Shown piece after piece: positions 11,390-23,071 of a DNA stretch of 64,000 bases. Location: positions 13,694,501 through 13,758,500 of the forward strand of contig CM060887.1 in NCBI GenBank assembly GCA_030762935.1, written 5' to 3'. Below the pieces are notes generated by a model. The model was not told where the DNA came from, made no database searches, and saw only the letters and a list, made by a program, of their open reading frames with translations. Each line of letters begins with the position of its first letter. Position 1 is the stretch's first letter. Origin of the DNA: Hymenopus coronatus (taxonomy: Eukaryota > Arthropoda > Insecta > Mantodea > Hymenopodidae). The position numbers and the translations under genes are program-made.

Positions 11390-12058
11390 GTGTGTCTGTG
11401 AACACAATAACTCAAAAACAAAAGGTCGGTAAACCACCAAACTTGGTATTTAAGTTTAGTATCTTCCAGGGATGCGACACGAAGATTTTGAGAAAAATCC
11501 CCCCACCCCAAACTACCCTTTACATGGAACTTTTTTCGAACATTTTGGTTTTCCAAAAAATGGCTCTAACGATTTTGATTAAAATATCATATATTAAAGA
11601 TGTTTACATGACAAATAAAATATATATTTTGAATTTTCTGGGAATAGCCTCTGAAGACTACTTTATTCTGAGTGAATTTTACGGAATTCTGCACAACTGC
11701 TAAACCATAAGAAATAGACAAAAACTTACTACACAAAAAATGTAGAGCACATTAAAACACTCAATTTATGTTGTATACATTTATTTCGTGGGGTTGATCG
11801 TTTTTTTAGATATTCCTTGTTTTTCTTTTCAGATTCGAAAAACTTAGGTTTTATCATACAGTCACATGGCAACCAACTTTTGACTATCGCTTTAACCTAT
11901 GCTACTCCCTTATTTTCCTTCTACTTATAAAAAAGCAAGTAACAAGACTATTTCTGCTAATTTTTGTTGATTAGCATGAAGTAAATAGAAGCATGATGTT
12001 TTCAAAACTAATTTGTTGCTGAGATGTAGAGAAAGTCGTGTGAATGGAACACATCAGA
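11206..12058 (+). mobile_element. HINE-W, full length, best preserved plus copy
   Basis: An 853-bp copy. It starts ACTTTCTCTACACGTAC after TTTTT and ends TAGAGAAAGTCGTGTGAATGG...CACATCAGA before TTTTT. The central (GT)n tract runs from 11346 to 11387, about 21 units. The palindrome ACTATGTACATAGT lies near 11220. Confidence 0.9.
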
Positions 12059-12282
12059 TTTTTAATATTTACACCACAGATGCAGTAAATGCAAATAAGT
12101 AACAGGGTAAATTTCATCCATTTTGCTCTAATGGTTTGGAGGTTATGGTCAAATTGTTTATGTTAAATTTTACTCTTATATTTTTAACCCTAGGTTCATA
12201 ATACATGTACTTTTTGAAATTGACCTAGGTTTCTCTGCGTCTCCTTTGACTTACACTCCAAAGATCTATGAATGTGCTTTTT

Positions 12283-13072
12283 ACTTTCTCTACACGTACT
12301 ATGTACATAGTGTACAGAGAAGGTTTTGTATTGTATCAAAGAATTCGATAACGAATTTCACCGAAAATATATATTTTGAGACCCCTGAATCCCAAAAAAT
12401 CAGGTTTAGAAAAATGTCTGTGTGTGCGTGTGTGTGTATGTGTGTGCATAGCTCATAAACGAAAATACCGTTAAATCCAAGGACGTCACGAAGCTTTTTC
12501 AAGAAAATCCCCACAACACAAACTATCTTTTACAAGGAAAACTCTTCGAAAATTTTGAATTTCTCAAAAATGACTATAACGATTTTGATAAAAATCCCGT
12601 ATATTAAAGATGTTTATATTCCAGACAAAATGTATGTCTTGAGTATTCTGGGAATAGCCTCAGAATACCTGTTTATTCTGGATGAATTTTTCTGAATTTT
12701 ACATAACTGGTCAACCGTAAGATATAGAAAAAAAAACGTGCTACACAAAAAATATAGATGCCTTTAAAACACATAATTCATGTCATATACATTTTTTCAT
12801 GGAGTTGACCGTTTTCGAGATATTTGTTTTAAAATTAATTCAGATTTAAATACTTAAGCTTTTTTCATACGGAAGCTTGTCAACTTCTGGCCACTCAAAG
12901 AAACGGATTTCAATCCCATAGCAACCACATTTTAAAACATTTGACTGTCGGTTTAGCCTAGTGTATACCCTTTATTACCTGCTGCTTATATATAAATATA
13001 TAAAAGAATAAAGGTTTTAAAATAATTTGTTACAGAGATGTAAAGAAAGCCATATGAATGAAACACATTAGA
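12283..13072 (+). mobile_element. HINE-W, near full length
   Basis: A 790-bp copy with both termini present. The second inverted repeat has one change (TAAAGAAAGC). It lacks the segment around the CCAAACTTGG block that most copies carry near the (GT)n tract. Confidence 0.85.
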
Positions 13073-13589
13073 TTTTTCAGTATGACTCTAGTAAAATTCC
13101 TGAAAAACTTCTTTTTGGAAGCTTAGAAATAGAGCTCTGCTTTTTAACCCTTTGGTACCCGTCTCAAAAATCTTGGATTATATGTCTTCTTTCTCTTTCT
13201 TTTCTGCGCTTCCCTTTTTACCTTCTAACTTTTAGCATCAAGTTTATTTCTAAGGAAATAAAAAGGAAATAACTTGATTTATACCAGCCACATTTCATAT
13301 TTATTTTCTTGGTCCATTTTAACTTTTGCAATAAAGAGGTTGTTAAGACCCCCGTGTTAGGTCTGGGGGAGGCTCTGCTGTCCTCTCGTACACCACAAAA
13401 CTCTATGGTACTTATGGGGGAACTAAATGGCGATAATTCTCAAAAACGTAGCAGCTTTGCTTTTTGTACGGTCATTTTATTTGAAATTACCTTTTAGATG
13501 TAATATATACCTTATGGGTTTCGACACATTACTTATATTTTAAAAATATTTCTCTAATATATGGAGTAAGTATTGTATTTGATTAATTG
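13073..13589. other. No gene seen
   Basis: AT-rich DNA. A 62-codon plus frame at 13309-13497 has no recognisable content. Confidence 0.5.
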
Positions 13590-14702
13590 TATTTTCACAC
13601 AAGCTGTGTGTAGGACAGGAGTTGGATAGGTAGAGTCAGATTGAAAAATTCAATATCATAGATTTGAACCACGGATTCGGATGGCTATGGCATTGAGTTT
13701 TTCAGTCTGACTCTACTTATCCAACTCCTTACCCACACAAGGCTTGTGTGAAAATACAATTAATCCAATATCAATTGACCATAATAGTTGGCTATACTAT
13801 GAATCCTGGGTTTTAAAGTACTTGAATGAATAAGTGTATTTATTAACATAGCAATATCATACATAGAATTTCAACAGTCGCACGGGTCCACAGACCGTAC
13901 GTGCTTTTGTAATACACATTACAAGCAATATTAAAACAACAACCACAACAAAGAATTAAAAGAGTAAACACGAAAATAAAAAGACAAAGGAAATACACAG
14001 TCAAAAGCAATATTAAACAACAATAAAAATTAAGAGTGAATCCGAAAATAAAGATACAAAGATATTCAAATATAGCAATTTAAATTTACAGCACAGAGTA
14101 CACCTTCATAAATGCACCCTCTTATAATAGATAATTACACTTAAAAGACATATATACACACAATATATACAACCCTAGCACAACAGTGACCTAAGTATGA
14201 CATAATATATATGTATGTAGAACATTGTAGTCACTTTTGTTTAGTTGATCTTATCCCCCCCCTTCTCTATTGGCAGCCTCCTCAGATCTCAGCTGTCTTG
14301 CCTTAAGTATAAATTTACCTAGCCCGTCCATGTTTTCCGTGCCTGCCAGTAGCGTCCAACATGCTTCTATCCCTACATTCGCAGTGGTAAAAAATCGCGG
14401 CAAATATTTTTCCCGCCATTCCTCCGTACCCCTACATCTTGCCAAGATGTGAGTCCACGACTCTTCCTCCTCGCAAATGGGACAGATTCTAGTACCATTC
14501 TCGTCAGAAATTTTCGTACTCCTCCATGCTCCTAGTCTAATCCACGCGAGCCCCTCTTAAGTCGCCATTTGAGATCACTTTGTGGTTTACCGGTCAACAT
14601 GCGAGTCAGTTGGGAAATTCAATGCTAAGCCATGGTAGCTCACTGGCAGAGCAACCGGTTAGAAATCGGGAGATCCGTGGTTCAAATCTATGGCATTGAC
14701 CC
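13590..14702. mobile_element. tRNA-like foldback element split by a LINE
   Basis: Segments 13590-13825 and 14564-14702 belong to one family. Inverted blocks TGTAGGACAGGAGTTGGAT and its complement flank tRNA-like cores. The cores carry a box A-like TGGTAGCTCACTGGCAGAG (about 14630) and box B GGTTCAAATC (about 14685). Homologous, uninterrupted units lie at 57620-57873 and 59705-60370. LINE copy 2 sits between the halves. Confidence 0.65.
13826..14563 (-). mobile_element. LINE copy 2, 5'-truncated
   Basis: A minus-strand copy starting with the (TGAA)n tail. It contains the 3' UTR and the C-terminal finger region (minus frame 14251-14445: CRGTEEWREKYLPRFF...). It is almost identical to the matching part of LINE copy 3, which suggests recent movement. 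It ends at GCGAGCCCCTCT, where the foldback sequence resumes. Confidence 0.85.
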
Positions 14703-14705
14703 TAC

Positions 14706-15545
14706 ATATCCATTTTCCATTCACATAACTTTCTCTACATCTTTGCAACAAAGTATTGTTAAAAAGCTTATGCTTCAATTTATTTCGTGCTGATTGAGAA
14801 AAAATTAGCAGAAATAGTCTTATTATTTGCTTCCTTGTAAGTAGAAGTGAAATAAGGGAGTACCATAGGTTAAAGTGATAGTCAAAAGCTGGTTGCTATG
14901 TGACTGCAGTTTTTCTATTTGTATGAATACGAGTTGACAAATTCCTGTATGAGAAAAGTATCAAATTTTTAAAGCTGAAACCAAAAACAAAGAATATCTC
15001 AATAACGATCAACTCCACGAAAAAACTGTATATAACTTAAATTGTGCGTTTTAACGTGCTCTAAATTTTTTGTGTGGTAGGTTTTTGTCCATCTCTTACG
15101 GTTTAGCAGATATGCAAACTTCCGTAAAATTCAACCAGAATAAAGCAGTCTTCAGAGGCTATTACCAGAAAATTCAATATATGCACATTATTTGTCAGGT
15201 AAATATATTTAATATGGGATATTTTAATCAAAATTGTTAGAACCATTTTTGAGAAAATCAAAATTTACGAAAAAAGTTCCATGTAAATGGTAGTTTGGGT
15301 GGGGAGAGATTTTTCTTAAAATCTTCGTGTCACATCCGCAGATAATAAACTTAAATACCAGGTTTGGTATTTTACAGAATTTTCGTTTTTGAGCTATGCT
15401 TTCAAGACAGACACACGCGGAAATTTTTATTAAAAATGATTTTTTTCGGACTCGGGGAACTTCAAAACGTATATTCCCGGTGAAATTTCGACATCGAATT
15501 TTTGGGTGGAATACAATACCCTCTCTATCCACTATGTACATTGAC
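14706..15545 (-). mobile_element. HINE-W, near full length
   Basis: The hairpin end is worn (CATTTTCCATTCACATAACTT). The palindromic end stops at ACTATGTACATTG and lacks the outer GAGAAAGT. The microsatellite is reduced to ACAGACACACGCGG. Confidence 0.8.
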
Positions 15546-16306
15546 ATACAAGTTAGACAAGCAATTTTCTTCCGCTTAATAAAGAAATGCACTGTATAAC
15601 ATTAAGTTAGATTTCTTGGAAGACTTCACTAACATCCTGCAACATGTGACAATATAATATCTTAAATATTTTCCGAGGTTCAGTGTCATAAATTTAGCAG
15701 ACTAACTTAAGTGGGATAAAACTTTGAATCTTCGTTTAAACGCCAAATGAGATGAAAGGATATGAAAATTGGTCAGGACCAGATATTAATATTGTTTTAG
15801 TCCAGTCCCAATACTGGTGGAGTCAAGTTTCTACATGGCAGTTCTCATTTTTACGGGTAAAATTATCGAAAGGTTCCGTAAGTTGGTTAAATATTGACCG
15901 TTGTAGAAGTAATACGAAGGTTTATGGACGGTGAACGTACCCGACGGCGCTTTGTACACATTAGCCACTCTTTTGTTTCAGGCTCTTCCTCCTCCTCAGA
16001 GCTTCATTGAATTGCAAATCGCCTTCAACTCGTTCTTCCGATTCCATAAAAGCTCCTCTCAGAGTACCTGCACTTGCTCCGAGGTTTGGAGGGGGTGCTC
16101 TTATTTTACGTCTCTCTGTAAGCAGGTCATGCTGGGCACAGCTGAACTACAACTTTACGATAAATGAATGCTATTACAACAGTTGTATACCAGGATCGCT
16201 TTTTTGTCTTATCGCATTCATGTTTAAAAATATCTTTCTTAGGATTTTAAGACCTCCAAGAGGAAGTTTATGATATTCACTTTTCAAATAAATATGGTGA
16301 ATTTTT
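15546..16306. other. Non-repeat stretch with GC-richer part 15940-16170
   Basis: Not part of the recognised repeats. Positions 15940-16170 are open in a plus frame (15931-16167) and in a minus frame that reads AQHDLLTERRKIRAPPPNLG and continues to a stop near 15975. A possible minus-strand terminal exon is listed separately. The rest of the stretch holds nothing clear. Confidence 0.4.
16101..16141 (-). CDS. Candidate terminal exon of the minus-strand gene
   Basis: A minus-strand acceptor (GTTGTAGTTCAG) at 16142-16153 precedes an exon starting CTGTGCCC. The exon at 22839-22949 leaves one nucleotide (T). Joining gives TCT then GTG CCC AGC and so on, reading S-VPSMTCLQRDVK followed by TAA at 16101-16103. 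The phase therefore fits. The exon is very short, the pyrimidine tract is weak, and a longer frame in another phase overlaps it. It could be chance. Confidence 0.25.
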
Positions 16307-16672
16307 ACTTTCTCTATATGTACTATGAAGCTAGTGTATAGAGAAAGTATTGTATTCCACCCAAAATTTTGATACCGAGATTCACCGGAAATGCATACAT
16401 GTTTTGGGTCCCCCTAAAGCCAAAAGAAGAACTTTTAGAAAAAGATCAGTGTGCGTGTACGTGTGTGTGTGTACATGATAACTCAGATAGATCTAGATAT
16501 TTTAGTATCTTCCAGGGATGCGACACGAAGATTTTGATAAAAATCCCCCCACCCCAAACTACCCTTTTCATGGAACTTTTTTAGAAAATTTTGATTTTCT
16601 CGAAAATGGCTCTAAGGATTTTGATTAAAACATCTTATATTAAAGATAGGTATTTACATGACAGATAAAATG
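16307..16672 (+). mobile_element. HINE-W fragment, 5' part
   Basis: Starts ACTTTCTCTATATG after a T-run and is cut at GATAAAATGTATTTTC. The (GT)n block is at about 16450-16472. Confidence 0.8.
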
Positions 16673-17178
16673 TATTTTCAGCTGCAAAAACAGAAGTTCG
16701 TCAGTCAAACAAGATCTGTACTTTCAGTTGGTATAATTCATTTACGAAAACAGTGGCTAACACAAATATGTAGAAACAAACACAGCCAATATTTTAGCTG
16801 CAAAGAATTTTAATTCCTTGTGTTTTGCAGCTAAAAGCTTGCAGCTAATCCAGCAGATTCCACATACATAGGTTTACGAAAAGGTTGAAATAATTTCCTG
16901 GTAAACTTTAGATTTTTATAGGAAGAGAAATATTAAATTAGTTGTTTTCATTTGTATTTTAAAGGGATGCCAAAAGCGATAGTTACGTCTCATGTAACTA
17001 TGCGTTCCAGAGTTCCAACTGCAAGGCAAATATATTAGTTGCATCACACATGTTTACTGAAGTTTAAGTTTTCCCTTGTTGTAGATTTGTAACATAACCC
17101 AAAATTTGCTCATCATATTTACTTAAAAAAGATTTTCATACAGTTTTTGTATTTTGTTAAAGGCTCCAGTTGCAAAAC
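16673..17178. other. No gene seen
   Basis: AT-rich DNA in which the word GCAGCTAA and its complement recur loosely (16680-16860). No coding frame is present. Confidence 0.5.
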
Positions 17179-18034
17179 TCTGATGTGTTCCATTCACATG
17201 ACTTTCTCTACATCTCTGCAACAAATGATTCTATTTACTTCATCTCAAATTAGCAGATATAGTCTCATTACTTGCTTCCTTGTAAGTAGAAGCGAAATAA
17301 GGGAGTACCATAGGTTAAAGTGATAGTCAAAAGCTGGTTGCTATGTGACTGAAGTTCCTTTGTTAGTACGGACAGGAGTTGACAAATTACTGTATGAGAA
17401 AAGTGTGTTTTTCAAAGCTGAAACCAAAAACATGGAGTATCTCAAAAACGACCAACTCAAAAAAAAAAAAAAATTATATAACATAAATTGTGTGTTTTAA
17501 CGTGCTCTACATTTTTTGTAAGTTTGCGTCCATCTCTTACGGTTTAGCAGTCATACAAAATTCTGTAAAATTCATTCAGAATAAAGTAGTCTTCAGAGGC
17601 TATTCACAGAAAATTCAAAAGATACATTTTATTTTTCAGGTAAATATCTGTAATATACGATATTTTAATCAAAATCGTTAGAACTATTTTTAAGAAAATC
17701 AAAATTTTTGAAATTCCTTCCATGTAAAGGGAAGTTTGATGTGGGGGATTTTTCTTTGAAAATCTTAGTGTTGCATCCTTGGACGATACGAAACTTAAAT
17801 ACCAAATTTGATATTTAACGGTTTTTTCGTTTTTGAGCTATGCTGCCCACTGACACACACACACACACACACACACGGACATTTTTCTAAAAATGCTTTT
17901 TTTTTTTTTTTTTTTTTTTTTTTGATTCAGGGAGTCTCAAAACATATATTTCCGGTGAAATCTCAGTATCGTATTTTTGGGTGCAATACAATACCTTGTC
18001 TATACACTATGAATATAGTACGCATAGAGAAAGT
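17179..18034 (-). mobile_element. HINE-W, full length, with a 27-T run
   Basis: An 856-bp minus copy with both ends intact. It has (CA)n at 17853-17876 and, unusually, an uninterrupted run of about 27 T at 17897-17923 where other copies have 5-9 T. Confidence 0.85.
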
Positions 18035-18162
18035 AAAAATAGAAACAAATGTTTTCAATTTGTGAGCTGTGTTGGAGTGTTATATTATGTAACATATTTA
18101 GACATTAAAATGCATGAATTAATTTATAGTCTTCAAAGCATTCATGCAATTTAAATTAAATC

Positions 18163-18275
18163 CGTGGTGTAGTGGCTAGCATGCTAGCTTCTAATACACA
18201 AGGTTTTGGTTACAAACTCGGCGGAAGGTGTTGGATTTTTAGGACGTAAAGTATCAATATTCAATGTTCTAACAT
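18163..18275 (+). mobile_element. SINE-Q head, diverged
   Basis: GGTGTAGTGGCTAGCATGC (box A-like) and GGTTACAAACTC (worn box B) are followed by GGCGGAAGGTGTTGGATTTT, matching the SINE-Q head and start of its body. The rest up to 18576 is unassigned AT-rich DNA. Confidence 0.5.
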
Positions 18276-18576
18276 TATAGTTAGCATTTAAGTGCATTAA
18301 ACCATAAGACGGATATTAAACACTGAACATTGTATTACTTTGCTTTAACAGCCTGTGTTACTATACAGTGCTAATATACAAGGTGTCCAAATTTAATGTT
18401 AAGATCTACATTCTGAAAATTTTAAAAATGTACATAAAATTTGTTAATATAGTTACTAAATTGTTAGTTATTACTCTCAAAACTATATATATTTAGAGTA
18501 TATATTTCAAGATGTATACATGCAATAAATATTCATTTTCTAGTCTATTTAATTTAACAGTTATTAAACATAAAAG

Positions 18577-19392
18577 TCTGATGTGTTCCATTCACATGGC
18601 TTTCTTTATATACTGCAACAAATTATTCTATTTATTTCATCTAATGGAACAAAAATTAGCAGAAATAGCCTTATTACTTGCTTCCTTGTTAATAGAAGTG
18701 AAATAAGGGGGTACCATAGGTTAAAGCGATAGTCAAAAGCTGGTACTCTGCGACTGAAGTTCCTTTGTTTGTATGGACACGAGTTCACAAAGTCCTGTAT
18801 GAGAAAAGTATAAGTCTTTATAGCTGAAAAAAAAAAGGAATATCTCAAAAACAATCAACTCCACGAAAAAAATGTGTATTACATAAATTGTGTGTTTTAA
18901 GGTGCTCTACATTTTTTGTGTGGTAAGTTTTTGTCCGTCTCTTACGGTTTAGCAGTTATGCAAAATTTCGTAAAATTGACCGAGAATAAAGTAGTCTTCA
19001 GAGGCTATTCCCAGAAAATTCAAGATATACATTTTATTTGTCATGTAAATACCTTTAATATACAACATTTTAATCAAAATTGTTAGAGCAAATTTTTAGA
19101 AAATCAAAATTTTCGAAAAAATTCCATGTAAAGGGTAGTTTGGGGTGGGGGAATTTTTCTCAAAATCTTCGTGTCGCATCCCTGGAAAAACTAAACTTAG
19201 ATACCAAGTTTGGTATTTTACCGACTTTTCGTTTTTGAGTTAACGTGTTCACAGACACACTGACACTGACACTTTTTTTTGGATACAGAGGACCCCTAAA
19301 ACATATATTTCCGGTGAAATCTCGGTATCTAATTTTTTAGTGGAGTGCAATACCTTCTTATTCACTACGTACATAGCACGTATAGAGAAAGT
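18577..19392 (-). mobile_element. HINE-W, full length
   Basis: An 816-bp minus copy. The hairpin end TGTGTTCCATTCACATGG and the 5' end TATAGAGAAAGT are present. The (CA)n block is nearly lost (ACAGACACACTGACACTGAC). Confidence 0.85.
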
Positions 19393-19734
19393 AAACTTAT
19401 CATTACTTTTAGTCAGTGTCATATCACTTAGTATTTACATTCTTAGTTATGTGTACGGCTTTTCAAATTTGCACGTAAAACAATCCCATGCCTTCAAAGA
19501 GAACGTTTCTAGACAACATTCCAACTTTTCCAGCATATCGTGAACTTGTCCTATAGTGCCATCTATAGGCAATGATTTGATCCATTGTCATCATGAGCAC
19601 ATAGTGGCGTACATGCCAGCCAGAAATTCATTGATCAAGAAACCATTTTAACGTGGTCCAGCATTCGCCGACGTGGCGATTGGAGCGTGAGACGGTACAT
19701 GTCGTATCACGGGATTAAAAGTCTCTAAAAGGAA

Positions 19735-20235
19735 GATATAAATTATATCCATTATGATGCATAACTTATATTAAGAAGGGACAAATATACATTGGAAATA
19801 ACCAGGGAAGAAATTTTGGGAAAAGGGGAAGGAGAGAGCTGGTAAGCGACCCAGGTAGGACTGTACCGTTAAGGGTAGGACAATAAACCGAATGGGTTGG
19901 AATTCCCACTGCAAGAGAGTGGACATAACAAAAGCGAATACATACGGATTTCTTGTTGGTCGAGGACGCGACTTCAGTTGCTATGGAAGACTCGTTGGGT
20001 TAAGACGTGATATTTGTGTCTGCGGTGGAAACGAACGGTCGCGATTGAAACAGTGTTTTTTTAGTACACAGAACTAATAAGAAATGATATGTGCGATCGC
20101 GTAATGAGTAACTGGAAAGGGGAAAATTGAGGAGGTATGCGCGTCTATTTGACGGCAGAAAATGTTCCGTAATATCCTAACCCATCATGCGGGATTCCAA
20201 CCCGGAACCCCAACCACATATTGGGAACCGCCTGA
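19735..20235 (-). mobile_element. Unclassified SINE-like repeat, copy 1
   Basis: Shares ordered short blocks with 41718-42345: AATATACATTG, GGGAAGAAAT, TACCGTTAAG, GAGTGGACA, ACATAAC. Near the right edge a box B-like GGGTTGGAATCCC on the minus strand suggests a tRNA-derived head. No protein is encoded. Flanks 19393-19734 and 20236-20402 hold nothing recognised. Confidence 0.45.
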
Positions 20236-20831
20236 AGCTTGACATATATTAACTAAAGAGTAAAATTGTCAGAAACATCTATACATGAATATGGAACGTT
20301 GAAAATTCACTGCCATTGACCCTTGAAAATAAAGATAAGTTAAACTTAAGAGGTCTTTGAATGTGGAAACTAAAAACTAAGGATATATCCCGTAACTGTT
20401 TATTTCTTTCTATACACGTACTATGTACATAGTGGATAGAGAACGTCTATTCTTTCAGCCAAAAATTCGATACCGGAATTTCACCGGAAACATATGTTTT
20501 GGGGGCTCCCGAGTCCGAAAAAAAAGGCCCCTGTATGTGTATGTATCCTTGTGGACAGCATAGCTCAAAAACGAAAATACCGTTAAATAGCGAACTTGGT
20601 ATTTAGGTTTAGTATATTCCAAGGATGCGATACGAAGCTTTTTAAGAAAAGCACCCCACCGCAAACTACCCTTTACTTAGAAAAACTTTCGAAAATTTTG
20701 ATTTTCTCAAAAACGATTTTGATTAAAATCCCGTATATTAGAGATATTTACATTCGATATAAAATGTACATTTTGAATTTTCTGGGAATAGCCTCTGAAG
20801 ACCTCATTATTTTGGATGAATTTTTTTTTCG

Positions 20832-21056
20832 TAATTTAACGTCCTTTAACCTGGTTCGACGATGAATGAAATTGGTGAAATGATGCTCATATGATCTCGG
20901 GGTCCATGGAGCTTAAAGTTGCTCGGCATTCGTCTTCTCAGGATAAGGGAAAACCCCGAAAAAACCTTATCCGGGTAACTCACCCTAAACGAGATTCAAA
21001 CTCACGACCTGTTGAATATGAGGCAGACACGCTACCACCACACTACCCAGGCGGGC
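20832..21056 (-). mobile_element. SINE-P, tRNA-derived
   Basis: On the minus strand it begins GCCCGCCTGGGTAGTGTGG, has box B-like GTGAGTTTGAATCTCG, a body with CTTATCCTGAGAAGACGAAT and GGACCCCGAGATC, and ends ACCAGGTTAAAGGACGTTAA. Other copies are at 24218-24376, 25540-25772 and 52675-52897. Confidence 0.8.
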
Positions 21057-21330
21057 TAGTTTACGTTTTCGTTGTGGAGGTAATCGTTTCCGAGATATTC
21101 CTTGTTATTTGTTTCAATTGCAAAGTACTTATAGTTTGCTCAGACTGGAAGTTTACGTTTTTATTTTGCTCAACTCCTGACCAAGCAAAGAAGCGATTTG
21201 CAATAGCAATCGTATAACAACAGCTTTCTAAAACATCTGACTATACTTTAGCGTATCGTATTCCTTTAGTTCCCTTCTAATTATAAATAGTTAAGTAATA
21301 AAGACATTCTGCTAATATTTATATTTATTA

Positions 21331-22602
21331 GGGTCGGCTGATGAGTCCCGGGCCTCTCAATCAAAACAGCATTACAATTTTTTTTTGTCTTTTATTATGA
21401 ATATAATTTCTAGAAAGGTTAATACATTTGTCATAACGGTTTTCTAATTTCATTAAACTGTCTCTGTAGTGCGATTTATCAAGGTCCTCAAAATAGCTTG
21501 TTTACCGCTTCACAGTGACCTCCTCGTTGCTGTGAAATCTTCGTCCTCCATTTTTTTTTTTTTTTTTTGTTAGGTTTGGGAGTAGGTGGTAGTCACTGGG
21601 TGCTAGATCTGGAGAATAGGATGGATGTTCAAGCTATTCCAACTTTAATTCGCCCATTTTTTCCATTGGAATGCCTGAACGATAGGTCGTAGCATTGTCA
21701 TGATGAAACAAGATGTTTTTTATTGCCAAATGAGATCTTTTTCTTTTCTTTTGACCTCATCACTCAAACGTTGCAGTAAACTTGCGTAATATCACTAGTG
21801 ATACTTTTACCCTTTTCCAAGTAATCAATAAAAATACTTCCCTGTGCATCTCATAAAACACTCGCCAAAATCTTGTTAGCTGACAAAATTGTCTTTGCCT
21901 TTTTTGGAGTTAGTTTACTTGGCGAAATACACTGTTTTGGTTCTGATTTCTTTCTGGAGCGCAGTGATGTATCCAAGGTTTATCCATGGCAATAAGCCGT
22001 GTCAAAAAAATCCACTGGGATTTTTACGGTACAGCTCCACATTCTTAACAGAAACAGTTTTTCTTTGCAACTTTTGATCAGGTGTCAACAAACGCGGCAC
22101 CCATCTTGTGCAAGCCCAAAACATTACTTAAAATTTATTACCTGCACGTTCTTTGTTTACAGCTTCTGCTATCTCAAACAACTTTAATCTGCGGTCTTCC
22201 AGTACTAAACGATGATTTTTTTCAATGCTCTCTGGAGTTGTCAATTCTACAGGGCGTCCAGAGCGAGGTTCATCACTAGTGCTCATACGTCCCATTTAAG
22301 ACTCTACAACCCAGCTTTTAATCATTGAATATGAAGGGGCAGAGTCTTTCAGTGACTGTCCATTTCTTCCTTGATTTCTTTAGGCGTTAAATTTTTGAAA
22401 TGTAAGTATTTAATCACTGCTCGTTTTTCCAAATCCTTCATTTTCGTGAAAATTCTTAAGTTGTCTTGTTTAAAATGCTCTTTTGAAAACTAAACAAGCT
22501 ATTGACCTGTAACTATGGATACAAGCTAGTCTAGAGTTAAACGATACGATGCTACCGTCTAACTGGCCTAGTGACGCCATATCTGTGTGAGGCTCGGCCT
22601 TG
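21331..22602 (-). pseudogene. Mariner transposase, copy A, degenerate
   Basis: A nearly full-length mariner flanked by TA. The left terminal repeat is GGGTCGGCTGATGAGTCCCG and the right one is worn (GTGTGAGGCTCGGCCT). On the minus strand the transposase is recognisable only in pieces, with many frame breaks and stops: the second catalytic Asp region around 21690-21710, and the helix-turn-helix region around 22100-22200 (homologous to FEIAEAVKISKERAGNVL of copy C). Inserted in the HINE-W host at a TA. Inactive. Confidence 0.8.
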
Positions 22603-22838
22603 TATTGGCATTGTGTAGAAAGGAGCATACTCTTTTGTAAGAAGTTTGTAGAGCATTTAGAGGAAGTCATTTTACTTTCTGCTCTTGTATTATTCCGAAA
22701 ATTATGCAAACGAAATGTAATGCGATGTTATGCTATTCCTTAGACAAAATCAATCACGACCTGTAATAGCTCGCAAGATTGCATAACTCACGTTAGAATA
22801 CTTATGCTAATTAACAGAAGAGATGAGACGTTACTCAC

Positions 22839-22949
22839 ATCCGCCGTCGTTTTGCGGCCAGTCGTAGCGGATACCTTTGCCCGTGGCGTCTGGGGACGAT
22901 TTCTGCTCAGACTTATCGATCTCGTTGATGTTAGACATGTATTTTGAAC
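22839..22949 (-). CDS. Internal exon of an unrecognised minus-strand gene
   Basis: Read on the minus strand, GTGTTTTTCAG is followed by 111 nt and then GTGAGT, so both splice sites match consensus. In the frame set by the upstream exon, GT completes a Gly codon, then 36 codons read SKYMSNINEIDKSEQKSSPD followed by ATGKGIRYDWPQNDGG, with one T left over (phase 1-1). The codons are GC-rich, unlike the AT-rich neighbours. The sequence is hydrophilic, with no membrane segment, so a cytoplasmic or linker region is likely. The family was not recognised. The flanks 22681-22838 and 22950-23071 are presumed intron. Confidence 0.75.
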
Positions 22950-23071
22950 CTGAAAAACACAAAACAGAATTATCTTTCTGACACACGTACACATCTTAAT
23001 GTTATATACTGGAGCAAAATTTAATAATTTGTTACTGGATATTCTGTCAGGTTAGCGGGAATTAATAATAA

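Larger units (their letters stand above)
20403..22680 (+). mobile_element. HINE-W host with a SINE and a mariner inside
   Basis: Segments 20403-20831, 21057-21330 and 22603-22680 read as one plus copy. The second segment resumes at TTTACGTTTTCGTTGTGGAG and the third at TTGGCATTGTGTAGAAAGG, the expected 3' portion, as in the related copy at 40130-40209. The outer ends are worn. Confidence 0.75.

Noticed and set aside
11206..12058. Classical Helitron or TIR transposon/MITE for the HINE-W family
   Set aside because: No CTRR 3' terminus, and the inverted repeat is internal at one end with no target duplication beyond T. The asymmetric (Helentron) model fits better.
15931..16167. Plus-strand exon after TTTTGTTTCAG (15975-15990)
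   Set aside because: The acceptor word is good, but the translated sequence shows no domain and the minus strand gives a better phase-consistent alternative. Not called.
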